This document shows positions 6,879 through 13,571 of a stretch of 15,079 nt of DNA, piece after piece. The stretch lies in the NCBI GenBank assembly GCA_025937075.1, contig JAICSD010000052.1, positions 1-15,079 of the forward strand, written 5' to 3'. Made by a program: the position numbers and the translations under genes. Within the stretch, counting starts at the first letter, position 1. Each line of letters starts with the position of its first letter. The notes beneath the pieces were generated by a model. The model saw nothing but the letters and a program-made list of their open reading frames with translations, was not told the origin of the DNA and searched no databases. Source of the stretch: Vicinamibacteria bacterium (GTDB taxonomy: Bacteria > Acidobacteriota > Vicinamibacteria > Vicinamibacterales > 2-12-FULL-66-21).

Positions 6879-7567
6879 GCGGCGCGAACTCCGCGCTGCG
6901 CGCGATCGTCCTCGACATCGAGGGGACGACGACGCCAATCGCGTTCGTCTATCAGATCCTCTTCCCGTACGTGCGAGCAAGGCTTCGAACGTTTCTCGAC
7001 TCGCGCGCGCCGGATGCCGACACGCACCGCGTGATCGAACGTCTGCGAGCGGAACAGGCGTCAGAGGCCGGCGCACCCGCGCCACTCGTGCAGTACGTCG
7101 AATGGGCCATGGATCACGATCGCAAATCCAGCGGGCTCAAGGAGCTTCAGGGGATCATCTGGGCGGACGGATACGCGCGCGGCGAGCTCAAAGGGGAAGT
7201 CTTTCCTGACGTCGCGCCCGCACTCGCGCGGTGGCACGCGTCTGGACTCGAGGTCGCGATCTTTTCGTCGGGCAGCGTGCTCGCGCAGCAGTTGTTGTTC
7301 AGACACTCGAACGCGGGTGATCTGACACCGCTCGTTCGCTGGCATTTCGATACGGCCACGGGACCAAAGACCAACGCTGACAGCTACCGCCGGATAGCCG
7401 GGGCGATCGGCGTTCCCGCGAGCGATGCGTTGTTCATTTCCGACGCTGTTGCCGAACTCGATGCCGCGTCTGCGGCGGGGATGAAAACCCGGCTAGCCAT
7501 CAGGCCCGGCCATCGCGCCTCGGCGTCGACGGAGCACGCCACCATTTCCAGCTTCGACGAGGTCTGA
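6875..7567 (+). CDS. mtnC: enolase-phosphatase E1 (2,3-diketo-5-methylthio-1-phosphopentane phosphatase)
   Basis: HAD-superfamily enzyme that enolises and then dephosphorylates the MtnB product to acireductone, the MtnD substrate. The 230-aa protein shows motif I with the E1 signature as [10 protein letters not shown] (11-20, D14 nucleophile, E16), motif II S-S-G-S (131-134), motif III K165 in G-P-K-T-N-A-D-S-Y, and the acidic motif [11 protein letters not shown] (188-198, D190). Relatives usually have S-D-V-V-A-E-L-D; the Ala for Val is a mild change. The start is the GTG overlapping the mtnD stop (ATGTGA), indicating coupling. It converges on radA with only three bases between the stop codons and no visible terminator, so the two transcripts probably overlap. 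Gene order B-D-C does not follow reaction order (B, C, D). mtnA, mtnK and mtnP are not here. Confidence 0.96.
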   Translation: MSGANSALRAIVLDIEGTTTPIAFVYQILFPYVRARLRTFLDSRAPDADTHRVIERLRAEQASEAGAPAPLVQYVEWAMDHDRKSSGLKELQGIIWADGYARGELKGEVFPDVAPALARWHASGLEVAIFSSGSVLAQQLLFRHSNAGDLTPLVRWHFDTATGPKTNADSYRRIAGAIGVPASDALFISDAVAELDAASAAGMKTRLAIRPGHRASASTEHATISSFDEV

Positions 7568-7570
7568 CGC

Positions 7571-8959
7571 TCACCACTCCATCGCCTGCTCCAGCGCCTC
7601 GTCGATCGAGCTGACCGCGACGACCTCGCACCCCGCCGGCGCATCGTCAGGCGCCAGGTTCGCCTGCGGAACGATGCAGCGGGTGAATCCCATCTGCGCG
7701 GCTTCGCGGACGCGCGGCGCGCCCTGGGTCGTCCCGCGGATTTCGCCCGCGAGACCGACTTCGCCAAACATCGCGGTCCCCGCGCGAATGGGCCGATTGC
7801 GCAGGCTCGACGCGACAGCCGCCACGACGGCGAGGTCGGCGGCGGGCTCGTCGATCGTCATTCCCCCCGCGACGTTGATGAAGACGTCTTCGCCGATCAG
7901 GTTCAGGCCCGCGCGCTTCTCGAGCACCGCGAGCAGCAGCGAGAGCCGGTTCTGATCGACCCCGCTCGCCATCCGCCGTGCGTTGCCGAAGGAGCTGGTG
8001 CTCACGAGCGCCTGCACTTCGACCAGCAGCGGGCGCGATCCTTCGACGCAGCACAACACAGCCGAGCCAGGAACGTTCGCCGGCCGTTCGGCGAGAAACA
8101 GCGCGGAGGGATTTGGAACGGCCTTCAGGCCCCGGCCTGTCATCTCGAAGACGCCAAGCTCGCTGACGGCGCCGAACCGGTTCTTCACCGCGCGCACCAC
8201 ACGATGCGAGTGGTGCTTCTCCCCTTCGAAATAGAGCACGGTGTCCACGATGTGCTCGAGCGCCTTCGGACCGGCGAGGCTGCCGTCTTTCGTAACGTGT
8301 CCGACGAGGAACGTCGGGATGTTCTGGCCCTTCGCAGCGAACAGCAGTTGCGTCGCCGCTTCCCTCACCTGGCCGATGCTGCCGGGGGCGGACTGGAACT
8401 TGAGCGAGAAGACCGTCTGAACCGAATCGACGATGATGAGCGCCGGCCTCAACCGCGCGATCTCCTCGAGGATGCGTTCGAGACACGTTTCGGCGAGCAA
8501 GTAGAGGGGCGCGTTCGACACGCCAAGCCGCTCGCCGCGCGATTTGATCTGATGCTCCGATTCCTCGCCGGAGCTGTAGAGAACGGCCCCGAGCGTCGAC
8601 GCGAAATGCGACGCTGCCTGCAGCAGCAGCGTGGATTTCCCGATGCCCGGCTCGCCGCCGATCAGGACGAGCGAGCCTGGAACGACGCCGCCGCCGAGCA
8701 CGCGATCGAATTCTCCGATGCCCGTGGACAGACGCTCGGAGACGACCGTGTCAATTTCCGCGTACAGGCGCGGTCCCGCCGTCGCAGCCAGTGCGTACCG
8801 TCCCGCGGCGCTCGCCGCCGCTCCGCCTGCTGCCGCCATCGCAGGGACGGGACGCTCCTCCACGAGCGAGTTCCACGCCCCGCAATCCGCGCAGCGCCCA
8901 AGCCATTTCGATGACTGGGCGCCGCATTCCTGACAAACGAAGGTGGATTTCGGTTTCAT
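7571..8959 (-). CDS. radA: DNA repair protein RadA (Sms)
   Basis: RecA-related ATPase that helps process recombination intermediates and promotes branch migration with RecA. The 462-aa form has an N-terminal zinc finger (C9, C12, C23, C26), Walker A G-E-P-G-I-G-K-S-T (102-110), Walker B L-I-I-V-D-S (174-179), the RadA-specific K-N-R-F-G (259-263), and a C-terminal Lon-protease-like domain including G-M-T-I-D-E-P-A-A-D-L (366-376). I chose ATG 8959 because the family starts a few residues before the zinc finger; a TTG at 9004 would add 15 residues encoded by alr-overlapping and repeat sequence. The ribosome site before ATG 8959 is weak, and a perfect inverted repeat sits just upstream. The gene follows alr by 22 bases and ends the left side of run 1, tail to tail with mtnC. 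Confidence 0.98.
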   Translation of the reverse strand: MKPKSTFVCQECGAQSSKWLGRCADCGAWNSLVEERPVPAMAAAGGAAASAAGRYALAATAGPRLYAEIDTVVSERLSTGIGEFDRVLGGGVVPGSLVLIGGEPGIGKSTLLLQAASHFASTLGAVLYSSGEESEHQIKSRGERLGVSNAPLYLLAETCLERILEEIARLRPALIIVDSVQTVFSLKFQSAPGSIGQVREAATQLLFAAKGQNIPTFLVGHVTKDGSLAGPKALEHIVDTVLYFEGEKHHSHRVVRAVKNRFGAVSELGVFEMTGRGLKAVPNPSALFLAERPANVPGSAVLCCVEGSRPLLVEVQALVSTSSFGNARRMASGVDQNRLSLLLAVLEKRAGLNLIGEDVFINVAGGMTIDEPAADLAVVAAVASSLRNRPIRAGTAMFGEVGLAGEIRGTTQGAPRVREAAQMGFTRCIVPQANLAPDDAPAGCEVVAVSSIDEALEQAMEW

Positions 8960-8963
8960 TGCC

Positions 8964-8980
8964 GATTGCAGACTGCAATC
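8964..8980. repeat. perfect inverted repeat at the alr-radA junction
   Basis: GATTGCAG A CTGCAATC, 8 bases each side of one central base, lies 4 bases upstream of the radA ATG on the minus strand. It can also be read as two 7-mers, GATTGCA and GACTGCA, plus a partial third, so it may be a remnant of a heptamer array. A hairpin here would overlap the expected radA ribosome site. Confidence 0.75.
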
Positions 8981-8981
8981 C

Positions 8982-10124
8982 TCAGTCGTCGTATTGCCGT
9001 TCAATCCGTGTGCCGACGCGACAGAGCAGTTCGTACGGGATCGTGCCGATCGACGCCGCCATCTCTCTCACATCGATGATGCCGCCATCTTGCTCGCCGA
9101 CGATGACCACCTCGTCACCCGGCGACACGTCCAGGCCCGTGACGTCGACGATCGTCATGTCCATGCACACCGATCCGACGATGGGCACGCGCCGGCCGCG
9201 GACGAGCATGAAGCCGGTGCCGGCGAGGCGGCGATCGAGGCCGTCCGCATACCCGGCCGGCACGATCGCGATCGTTGCGGCTCGATCGGAAACCGTGCGC
9301 AGCCCGTAGCCTGCGCCTTCCCCGGCGCGGACTCCCTTCACATGCACGATACGGCTGTGGAGTGACAGGGCGGGTCGCAGGGCGAGCGTCGAGGCGAGCG
9401 GAGGCGGGACGATGCCGTACAGGAGCAGTCCCGGCCGGACGAAGTCGTACCAGACCCGCTCGTCGCGCAGCAGCGCCGCGCTGTTCGCGGCGTGGCGAAA
9501 CTGCGGATGGATCCCCAGCGCCTGGATCGCCGTGCACGCCGCTTCGAAGCGCTCGTGCTGAACGCCGAACATGGGGCTCTCCGGTTCATCTGCCGTGGCA
9601 AAGTGCGTGTACACGGCGTCGATCGCCAGATTGCGGCTCCCGGCGACCTGCGGCAGCGTCTGCGACAGGTTGTCGTGGCGGAAGCCGAGGCGGTTCATGC
9701 CCGTATCGATCTTGAGGTGACAGGGGAGGACGACACCGCGGTTCGCCGCCGCGTCCTGCAGCGCGCGGGCCGCGGACGGTGTCGACACCGTAGGCGTGAG
9801 GTCGTGCTCGAACACGCCGGCGAGATCGCTGATCCCCAGCGCGCCGAAAATGAGGATAGGGATCCGCACGTCCGCCTGTCGCAGCGAGATGCCTTCTTCG
9901 ATGTCGGCGCAGGCCAGCATCGCCGCCCCCGCGCGCTCCAGGGCGAGGCCCACTTCGGTCGCGCCGTGGCCGTAGGCGTTCGCCTTGACGACGGCAATGA
10001 CGCGAGGACGGGGTCCGGGATCCGGGGTTCGGGATTCGGGATCCGGTGAAAGAAATCGTGCGACCGCGCGAAGGTTCTCTTCAATCGCGTTGAGGTTTAC
10101 ACGGGCAACGGTGGGGCGAATCAT
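8982..10124 (-). CDS. alr: alanine racemase
   Basis: PLP enzyme interconverting L- and D-alanine for peptidoglycan. In the 380-aa protein the PLP lysine is K48 in [10 protein letters not shown]; the second catalytic base is Y273 in [18 protein letters not shown] (138-147), R-H-A-A-N-S-A (210-216), R-P-G-L-L-L-Y-G (230-237) and C-M-D-M (320-323) are all as in the family. One feature is odd: residues about 26-41 ([16 protein letters not shown]) replace the short loop that normally joins the first helix to the V-I-A-V-V-K strand, and are encoded by five tandem 7-mers. The frame is kept. The ATG overlaps the dnaB stop as ATGA, so translation is coupled. All catalytic residues are present, so I expect an active enzyme. 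Confidence 0.98.
   Translation of the reverse strand: MIRPTVARVNLNAIEENLRAVARFLSPDPESRTPDPGPRPRVIAVVKANAYGHGATEVGLALERAGAAMLACADIEEGISLRQADVRIPILIFGALGISDLAGVFEHDLTPTVSTPSAARALQDAAANRGVVLPCHLKIDTGMNRLGFRHDNLSQTLPQVAGSRNLAIDAVYTHFATADEPESPMFGVQHERFEAACTAIQALGIHPQFRHAANSAALLRDERVWYDFVRPGLLLYGIVPPPLASTLALRPALSLHSRIVHVKGVRAGEGAGYGLRTVSDRAATIAIVPAGYADGLDRRLAGTGFMLVRGRRVPIVGSVCMDMTIVDVTGLDVSPGDEVVIVGEQDGGIIDVREMAASIGTIPYELLCRVGTRIERQYDD
10010..10044. repeat. five tandem heptamers inside the alr coding sequence
   Basis: The units are GGGGTCC, GGGATCC, GGGGTTC, GGGATTC and GGGATCC, contiguous without a gap, fitting the consensus GGG(A/G)T(C/T)C. Read on the coding (minus) strand they encode a Pro/Asp/Ser/Arg-rich loop just before the PLP lysine segment of Alr. 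The 35 bases are not a multiple of three, so the flanks must have adjusted to keep the frame. Confidence 0.9.
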
Positions 10125-11476
10125 GCCGCGCCGTGAGCGAGGTTCTCGAAGCGCGTGTGCTCCTTGATGAACGCGAGCTTGACGGTTCCGGTCGGCCCGT
10201 TGCGCTGCTTGCCGACGATGATCTCGGCAATCCCTTCCGCCTCCTGGTTCGGCTGCCCTTCCGCGTCGCGGTATTGCTCCTCGCGGAAGATGAACATGAC
10301 GAGATCGGCGTCCTGCTCGAGCGCGCCCGACTCGCGCAGATCGGAGAGCTGCGGGCGGTGATCCGATCGCGTCTCCGGCGCGCGCGAGAGCTGCGACAGC
10401 GCGACGATGGGCACGCCCAGCTCCTTTGCCAGCCCCTTCAGCGATCGCGAAATCGACGACAGCTCCTGCTGCCGGTTCTCGAAGCGTCCGCGCCCCTGCA
10501 TCAACTGGATGTAATCGATGATCAGAAGGTGCAGCCCGTGCTCGGCCTTCAAGCGCCGCGCCTTGGCGCGCATCTCGAGAACGCCGATCGAGGCCGTGTC
10601 GTCGATGAACACGCGCGCCTCGGCCAGCGTGCCGAGCGCGTGCGAGAGCCGCCCGTAATCCTTCTCCGTGAGATGGCCGCTGCGGAACCGGTGCGCGTCG
10701 ATGCGCGCCTCGGACGTGAGCAGCCGTATGAACAGCTGCTCCTTCGACATCTCGAGGCTGAAGAAGCCGACCGTCATGTCGGTGACGGTGCCGACGTGCT
10801 GGGCGACGTTCAGCACGAAGCTCGTCTTGCCCATCGACGGCCGCGCGGCAACGAGCACGAGGTCCGACGGTTGAAGGCCCGACGTGATCTCATCGAGATC
10901 GATGAAACCCGTCGGCACACCGGTGACGAGCCCTTTGTGCTGCTGCAGCTTCTCGATGGTGGCGAAGCTGCTCTGCACGAGATCGCGCAGCGGCACGAAC
11001 CCTTCACGGATCCGGTCCTCCGCGATCTCGAAAATCGCCTTCTCCGCATCGTCCAGCACGAGGTCCGCATCCTGCTCGGCCTCGTACGCGGTGGAGAGGA
11101 TCCGGTTTGCGGAGTGAATCAGGTTCCGGAGCGTCGCCTTCTCTTTGACGATGCGGGCGTAGTGCTCGACGTTGGCGCTGCGGGGGACGCCGTCCGCGAG
11201 CGAGGCGATGTACGCGGGGCCGCCGACGTCCTCGAGCTCGCCCGCGCGCTGCAGCTCCTCCTTGAGCGTGACGAGATCGATCGCGTGGCTGCGCTCGCTG
11301 AGCGCGATCATCTTCTCGAAGATGCGGCGGTGCGCGTCGCGGAAGAAATCGCGCGCATCGATCACCTCCGCCGCGTGATTGAACGCGTCGTTGTGGATCA
11401 GAATCGCGCCGAGAACGGATCTCTCGGCTTCGAGATTGTGCGGAAGGGTGCGTTCGGAGACGGCGACGTCGGGCAC
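10121..11476 (-). CDS. dnaB: replicative DNA helicase DnaB
   Basis: Hexameric 5'-3' helicase that unwinds the chromosome fork. The 451-aa form has the N-terminal primase-interacting domain (about 10-115: [13 protein letters not shown], 11-23), a linker, then the RecA-like domain with Walker [10 protein letters not shown] (211-219), F-S-L-E-M-S (239-244), Walker [11 protein letters not shown] (317-326), S-Q-L-S-R (361-365), L-S-D-L-R-E-S-G (377-384) and K-Q-R-N-G-P-T-G (423-430). No intein interrupts it. I chose GTG 11476; the frame also offers TTG 11512, which would add 12 residues (M-G-V-G-A-L-G-V...) written by repeat copy C. Neither start has a strong ribosome site. It lies 45 bases after rplI, the same pairing as rplI-dnaC in Bacillus, and overlaps alr. 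Confidence 0.97.
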   Translation of the reverse strand: MPDVAVSERTLPHNLEAERSVLGAILIHNDAFNHAAEVIDARDFFRDAHRRIFEKMIALSERSHAIDLVTLKEELQRAGELEDVGGPAYIASLADGVPRSANVEHYARIVKEKATLRNLIHSANRILSTAYEAEQDADLVLDDAEKAIFEIAEDRIREGFVPLRDLVQSSFATIEKLQQHKGLVTGVPTGFIDLDEITSGLQPSDLVLVAARPSMGKTSFVLNVAQHVGTVTDMTVGFFSLEMSKEQLFIRLLTSEARIDAHRFRSGHLTEKDYGRLSHALGTLAEARVFIDDTASIGVLEMRAKARRLKAEHGLHLLIIDYIQLMQGRGRFENRQQELSSISRSLKGLAKELGVPIVALSQLSRAPETRSDHRPQLSDLRESGALEQDADLVMFIFREEQYRDAEGQPNQEAEGIAEIIVGKQRNGPTGTVKLAFIKEHTRFENLAHGAA

Positions 11477-11488
11477 GGACGAAAGTCT

Positions 11489-11517
11489 AACTCCCAACGC
11501 GCCAACTCCCAACTCCC
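11489..11517. repeat. half copy of the heptamer element (copy C) between rplI and dnaB
   Basis: AACTCCC, AACGCGCC, AACTCCC and AACTCCC follow one another; this matches the left arm of copies A and B (A also has AACTCCCAACGC), and no right arm follows. Read on the minus strand it supplies possible TTG starts for dnaB at 11512 and 11497. Confidence 0.8.
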
Positions 11518-11521
11518 AAAC

Positions 11522-11971
11522 TCACCCTTTTTCCGCTGTCACCTTGACGCGGAGTTGCGCCGTGACGTCGCGGTGGATCTTGACGGGCACGGTCGTTTCA
11601 CCTACCGCCTTGAGGGGCTCGGCCAGCTGGATCCTGCGTTTGTCGATCTCGATGCCGCGCGTGTGGAGCGCCTGCGCGATATCCGCAGACGTCACGGACC
11701 CGTACAGCGTCTGGTTCTCGCCGACCCGGCGGGCGATTTCGATCTCGACCGCCGTCAGCCGCTGCGCGATCGCTTCGGCCTGCGATCTCTCCTCGACGTC
11801 CTTCGCTTCGGCGATCTTCTTTTCGCGCTCGATCTGGCGCTTGTTGCCTTCGGTCACGGCAAGCGCAAGCTTCCGCGGCAGCAGGAAATTGCGCGCGTAG
11901 CCTTCGGCGACCTTCACGACGTCGCCGCGGCGGCCGAGATTGTCCACATGCTCTCGAAGAATGACTTCCAC
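11522..11971 (-). CDS. rplI: 50S ribosomal protein L9
   Basis: Large-subunit protein binding 23S rRNA near the L1 stalk and helping keep the reading frame. The 149-aa length is typical. The N-terminal domain carries the family signature V-K-V-A-E-G-Y-A-R-N-F-L-L-P-R (19-33); a long charged helix (about 40-75) connects to the C-terminal domain ending V-K-V-T-A-E-K-G. The start is GTG 11971 with GGAGAGG at 11975-11981 immediately upstream. Unlike other junctions in this run it is separated from rpsR by a 168-base gap full of repeats, so a separate promoter or processed mRNA is possible there. Confidence 0.98.
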   Translation of the reverse strand: MEVILREHVDNLGRRGDVVKVAEGYARNFLLPRKLALAVTEGNKRQIEREKKIAEAKDVEERSQAEAIAQRLTAVEIEIARRVGENQTLYGSVTSADIAQALHTRGIEIDKRRIQLAEPLKAVGETTVPVKIHRDVTAQLRVKVTAEKG

Positions 11972-12017
11972 TGTCCTCTCCTGTCACGGACTGACGCCGG
12001 GATCACGCCAACGGCTA

Positions 12018-12102
12018 CTCACGACAATCACGAAGGGCACAAAGATCACGAAGAATAATTGGTATTCTTTGTGATCTTCCTGGACTCTGTGATCATCGTG
12101 AC
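12018..12102. repeat. palindromic 9-base-period element between rpsR and rplI
   Basis: The left arm has four 9-mers from 12018 to 12053: CTCACGACA, ATCACGAAG, GGCACAAAG, ATCACGAAG. A 13-base centre (12054-12066) follows. The right arm has four 9-mers from 12067 to 12102 in the opposite sense: CTTTGTGAT, CTTCCTGGA, CTCTGTGAT, CATCGTGAC. The innermost arms, 12042-12057 and 12063-12078, pair over 16 positions with one mismatch (G-T on the plus strand, C-A in the minus-strand transcript) around a 5-base loop. No T-run follows, so it is not a standard terminator. Confidence 0.85.
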
Positions 12103-12107
12103 TGGCC

Positions 12108-12143
12108 GTCGGCCGTGATCTCAGCGGTCGGCCGTGATCTCAG
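12108..12143. repeat. 19-base tandem duplication over the rpsR stop codon
   Basis: The 17-base unit GTCGGCCGTGATCTCAG occurs at 12108-12124 and again at 12127-12143, a 19-base period. The second copy contains the rpsR stop codon (12140-12142), so the end of rpsR has been duplicated into the intergenic space. Confidence 0.85.
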
Positions 12144-12436
12144 TCGGTCACGTACGGAATCAATGCGAGCTGCCGCGCCCGCGCGATAGCGGTCTGCAGC
12201 TTGCGCTGGTGCAGCGCGCACGTCCCCGAAATCCGTCGGGGCTGGATCTTTCCGCGCTCCGGGATGAACGGCATCAGCAGCCGCACGTCCTTGTAGTTGA
12301 TGTAATCGATCTTGTCCGCGCAGAACTTGCACACGCGGCGCCGGCGGAAGAAGCCGCCGCCGCGCGGCCGCCCCTCACCTTTGCCCTTGTCGCCTCCACG
12401 GCCGCCGCGGCCGCGGCCTCCCCGTTCGTCGCTCAT
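12140..12436 (-). CDS. rpsR: 30S ribosomal protein S18, zinc-binding form
   Basis: Small-subunit platform protein that works as a heterodimer with S6. The conserved core (about 30-98) contains V-C-K-F-C (35-39), I-D-Y-I-N-Y-K-D (43-50), [13 protein letters not shown] (68-80) and the terminal A-L-I-P-Y. Cysteines 36, 39 and 73 with H76 make the metal-binding, cysteine-containing variant; other bacteria have cysteine-free S18. An N-terminal extension (1-34) rich in Gly, Arg and Lys brings the length to 98 aa versus about 75 in E. coli. The ATG overlaps the rpsF stop as ATGA, which suits equal synthesis of the two partners. Confidence 0.97.
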   Translation of the reverse strand: MSDERGGRGRGGRGGDKGKGEGRPRGGGFFRRRRVCKFCADKIDYINYKDVRLLMPFIPERGKIQPRRISGTCALHQRKLQTAIARARQLALIPYVTD

Positions 12437-12891
12437 CGCTGAACCTCCGCACCTTCGCTCCGATCCTCATCCTCTTCCGCCTCGCGCTCACCGCGGCGCT
12501 CCCCCGGCTCCGGCTCCGGCGACAGCCCGCGCGCCACGCGACGGCGCGCCTGCGACGACTTCCGGTGCTCGCGCTGACGCTCCGCGATGCGCAGATCTTC
12601 GTCGACGCGAACCACCAGGTGCCGGATGACGGCATCGATCACGCGCAGCCGGCGATCGATCTCCTTCATCAGGTCGCCGGTGCCGCGGATCGTCTCCACG
12701 ACGTAGATGCCCTCGCGGTGGTGGCCGATCTCGTACGCCAGCTTGCGGCGTCCCCAGTTGTCGGTCTTCTCGATTGCGCCGTTGAAGCGCTGCACGATCT
12801 GCTCGACCTGCGCGTGCAGATCGTTCGCCTCCTGCTCGCTCGTTTCAGGGACGAGGATGTAGACGAGCTCGTACTGTCTGTTCTGACTCAT
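12433..12891 (-). CDS. rpsF: 30S ribosomal protein S6 with charged C-terminal extension
   Basis: Platform protein of the 30S subunit, partner of S18. The core (about 5-100) shows Y-E-L-V-Y-I-L-V-P (7-15), [10 protein letters not shown] (46-55) and [11 protein letters not shown] (85-95). After the core there is a tail of about 50 residues, first basic (104-121) and then strongly acidic (125-148, many Glu, Asp and Pro-Glu steps), giving 152 aa. E. coli S6 also has an acidic tail, extended after translation by RimK; here the acid is gene-encoded. GGGAG at 12897-12901 is 5 bases before the ATG. It is followed without a gap by rpsR; ssb, often between these two in other bacteria, is absent. Confidence 0.96.
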   Translation of the reverse strand: MSQNRQYELVYILVPETSEQEANDLHAQVEQIVQRFNGAIEKTDNWGRRKLAYEIGHHREGIYVVETIRGTGDLMKEIDRRLRVIDAVIRHLVVRVDEDLRIAERQREHRKSSQARRRVARGLSPEPEPGERRGEREAEEDEDRSEGAEVQR

Positions 12892-12903
12892 TGACTCTCC
12901 CTA

Positions 12904-12921
12904 TGGACTAGTTGGACTAGG
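12904..12921. repeat. 9-base direct repeat upstream of rpsF
   Basis: TGGACTAGT is followed directly by TGGACTAGG. The pair lies in the 77-base rpsF-pth gap, close to the rpsF ribosome site. The rest of the gap holds a small GC stem (GCGC, TTCC loop, GCGC on the plus strand) and no recognisable promoter. Confidence 0.6.
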
Positions 12922-12968
12922 AGCCCGCGCTTCCGCGCTAGGCCCAAGGAGACAAACGGGTGGTCGGT

Positions 12969-13571
12969 TTAGACCTGACGGTTGTCTTCGCTGTCCGTGC
13001 TTCTCTCTTCCTTCCGATTGAATTCGTTCATCACCGCGAGAATGTCCCCGGCGATGAACCGTTCGGCCGCGTCCGCCGCGCGGACGACAGCCTGCTCGAC
13101 GACGGGACGCTCGTCCGCGCCGAATTTCGCGAGCACCCGCGCGGCCAGATCCATTCGCCCATCGCCGCGGCCGACGCCAATCCGCATCCGCGGAAACGCC
13201 TCCGTTCCCAGCGACGCGATGACCGACTTCAGCCCGTTGTGCCCGCCCGCCGATCCCGACGGCCGCGTCCGCAGCCGTCCCAGCTCGAGCTGCACCTCGT
13301 CGACGATGACGAGGAGGTCGGCGATCTCGACCTTGTAGAACTGCAGCAGCGGCGCGATAGCCTGGCCGCTGAGGTTCATGAACGTCAGCGGCTTCGCGAA
13401 CACCGCGCCACCCGGCTGCCACCGTGCCGACAGCGCCTCGATGCCTCTTGGCGCCGCTTCCCACGCGGCGTGATGCCGCGTCGCGAGCAGATCGAGGACC
13501 TCGAACCCGACGTTGTGGCGCGTGTGCTGATAGCGCGCCCCAGGATTGCCGAGCCCCGCGATCAGCTTCAC
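12969..13571 (-). CDS. pth: peptidyl-tRNA hydrolase
   Basis: Cleaves peptidyl-tRNA released from stalled ribosomes so that tRNAs can be reused. The 200-aa protein has the N-terminal G-L-G-N-P-G (6-11, N9), catalytic H19 in T-R-H-N-V-G-F, F-M-N-L-S-G (64-69), D91 in V-I-V-D-E, and the R-P-S-G-S-A-G-G-H-N-G-L (103-114) block with N112. These correspond to E. coli N10, H20, D93 and N114. The start is GTG 13571, sharing one base with the rplY stop (TAGTG). The polypurine GAA codons at the end of rplY are the only ribosome-site-like sequence, so termination-reinitiation is likely. A longer reading frame continues upstream across rplY and prs, but that part is out of frame with both real genes and is not coding. 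Confidence 0.96.
   Translation of the reverse strand: MKLIAGLGNPGARYQHTRHNVGFEVLDLLATRHHAAWEAAPRGIEALSARWQPGGAVFAKPLTFMNLSGQAIAPLLQFYKVEIADLLVIVDEVQLELGRLRTRPSGSAGGHNGLKSVIASLGTEAFPRMRIGVGRGDGRMDLAARVLAKFGADERPVVEQAVVRAADAAERFIAGDILAVMNEFNRKEERSTDSEDNRQV

Noticed and set aside
7560..7580. Bidirectional terminator between mtnC and radA
   Set aside because: Only three bases separate the stop codons and no hairpin with T-runs is visible there.
10133..12058. 641-aa plus-strand open frame opposite dnaB and rplI
   Set aside because: It is antisense to DnaB and L9, with shadow-like Arg/Glu/Val composition and no motif.
12892..12968. S6:S18-binding leader motif upstream of rpsF
   Set aside because: Such a leader is known in many bacteria, but I could not find a stem with the expected CCG bulge in this short gap. 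A covariance search with the published model over 12892-13000 would settle it.
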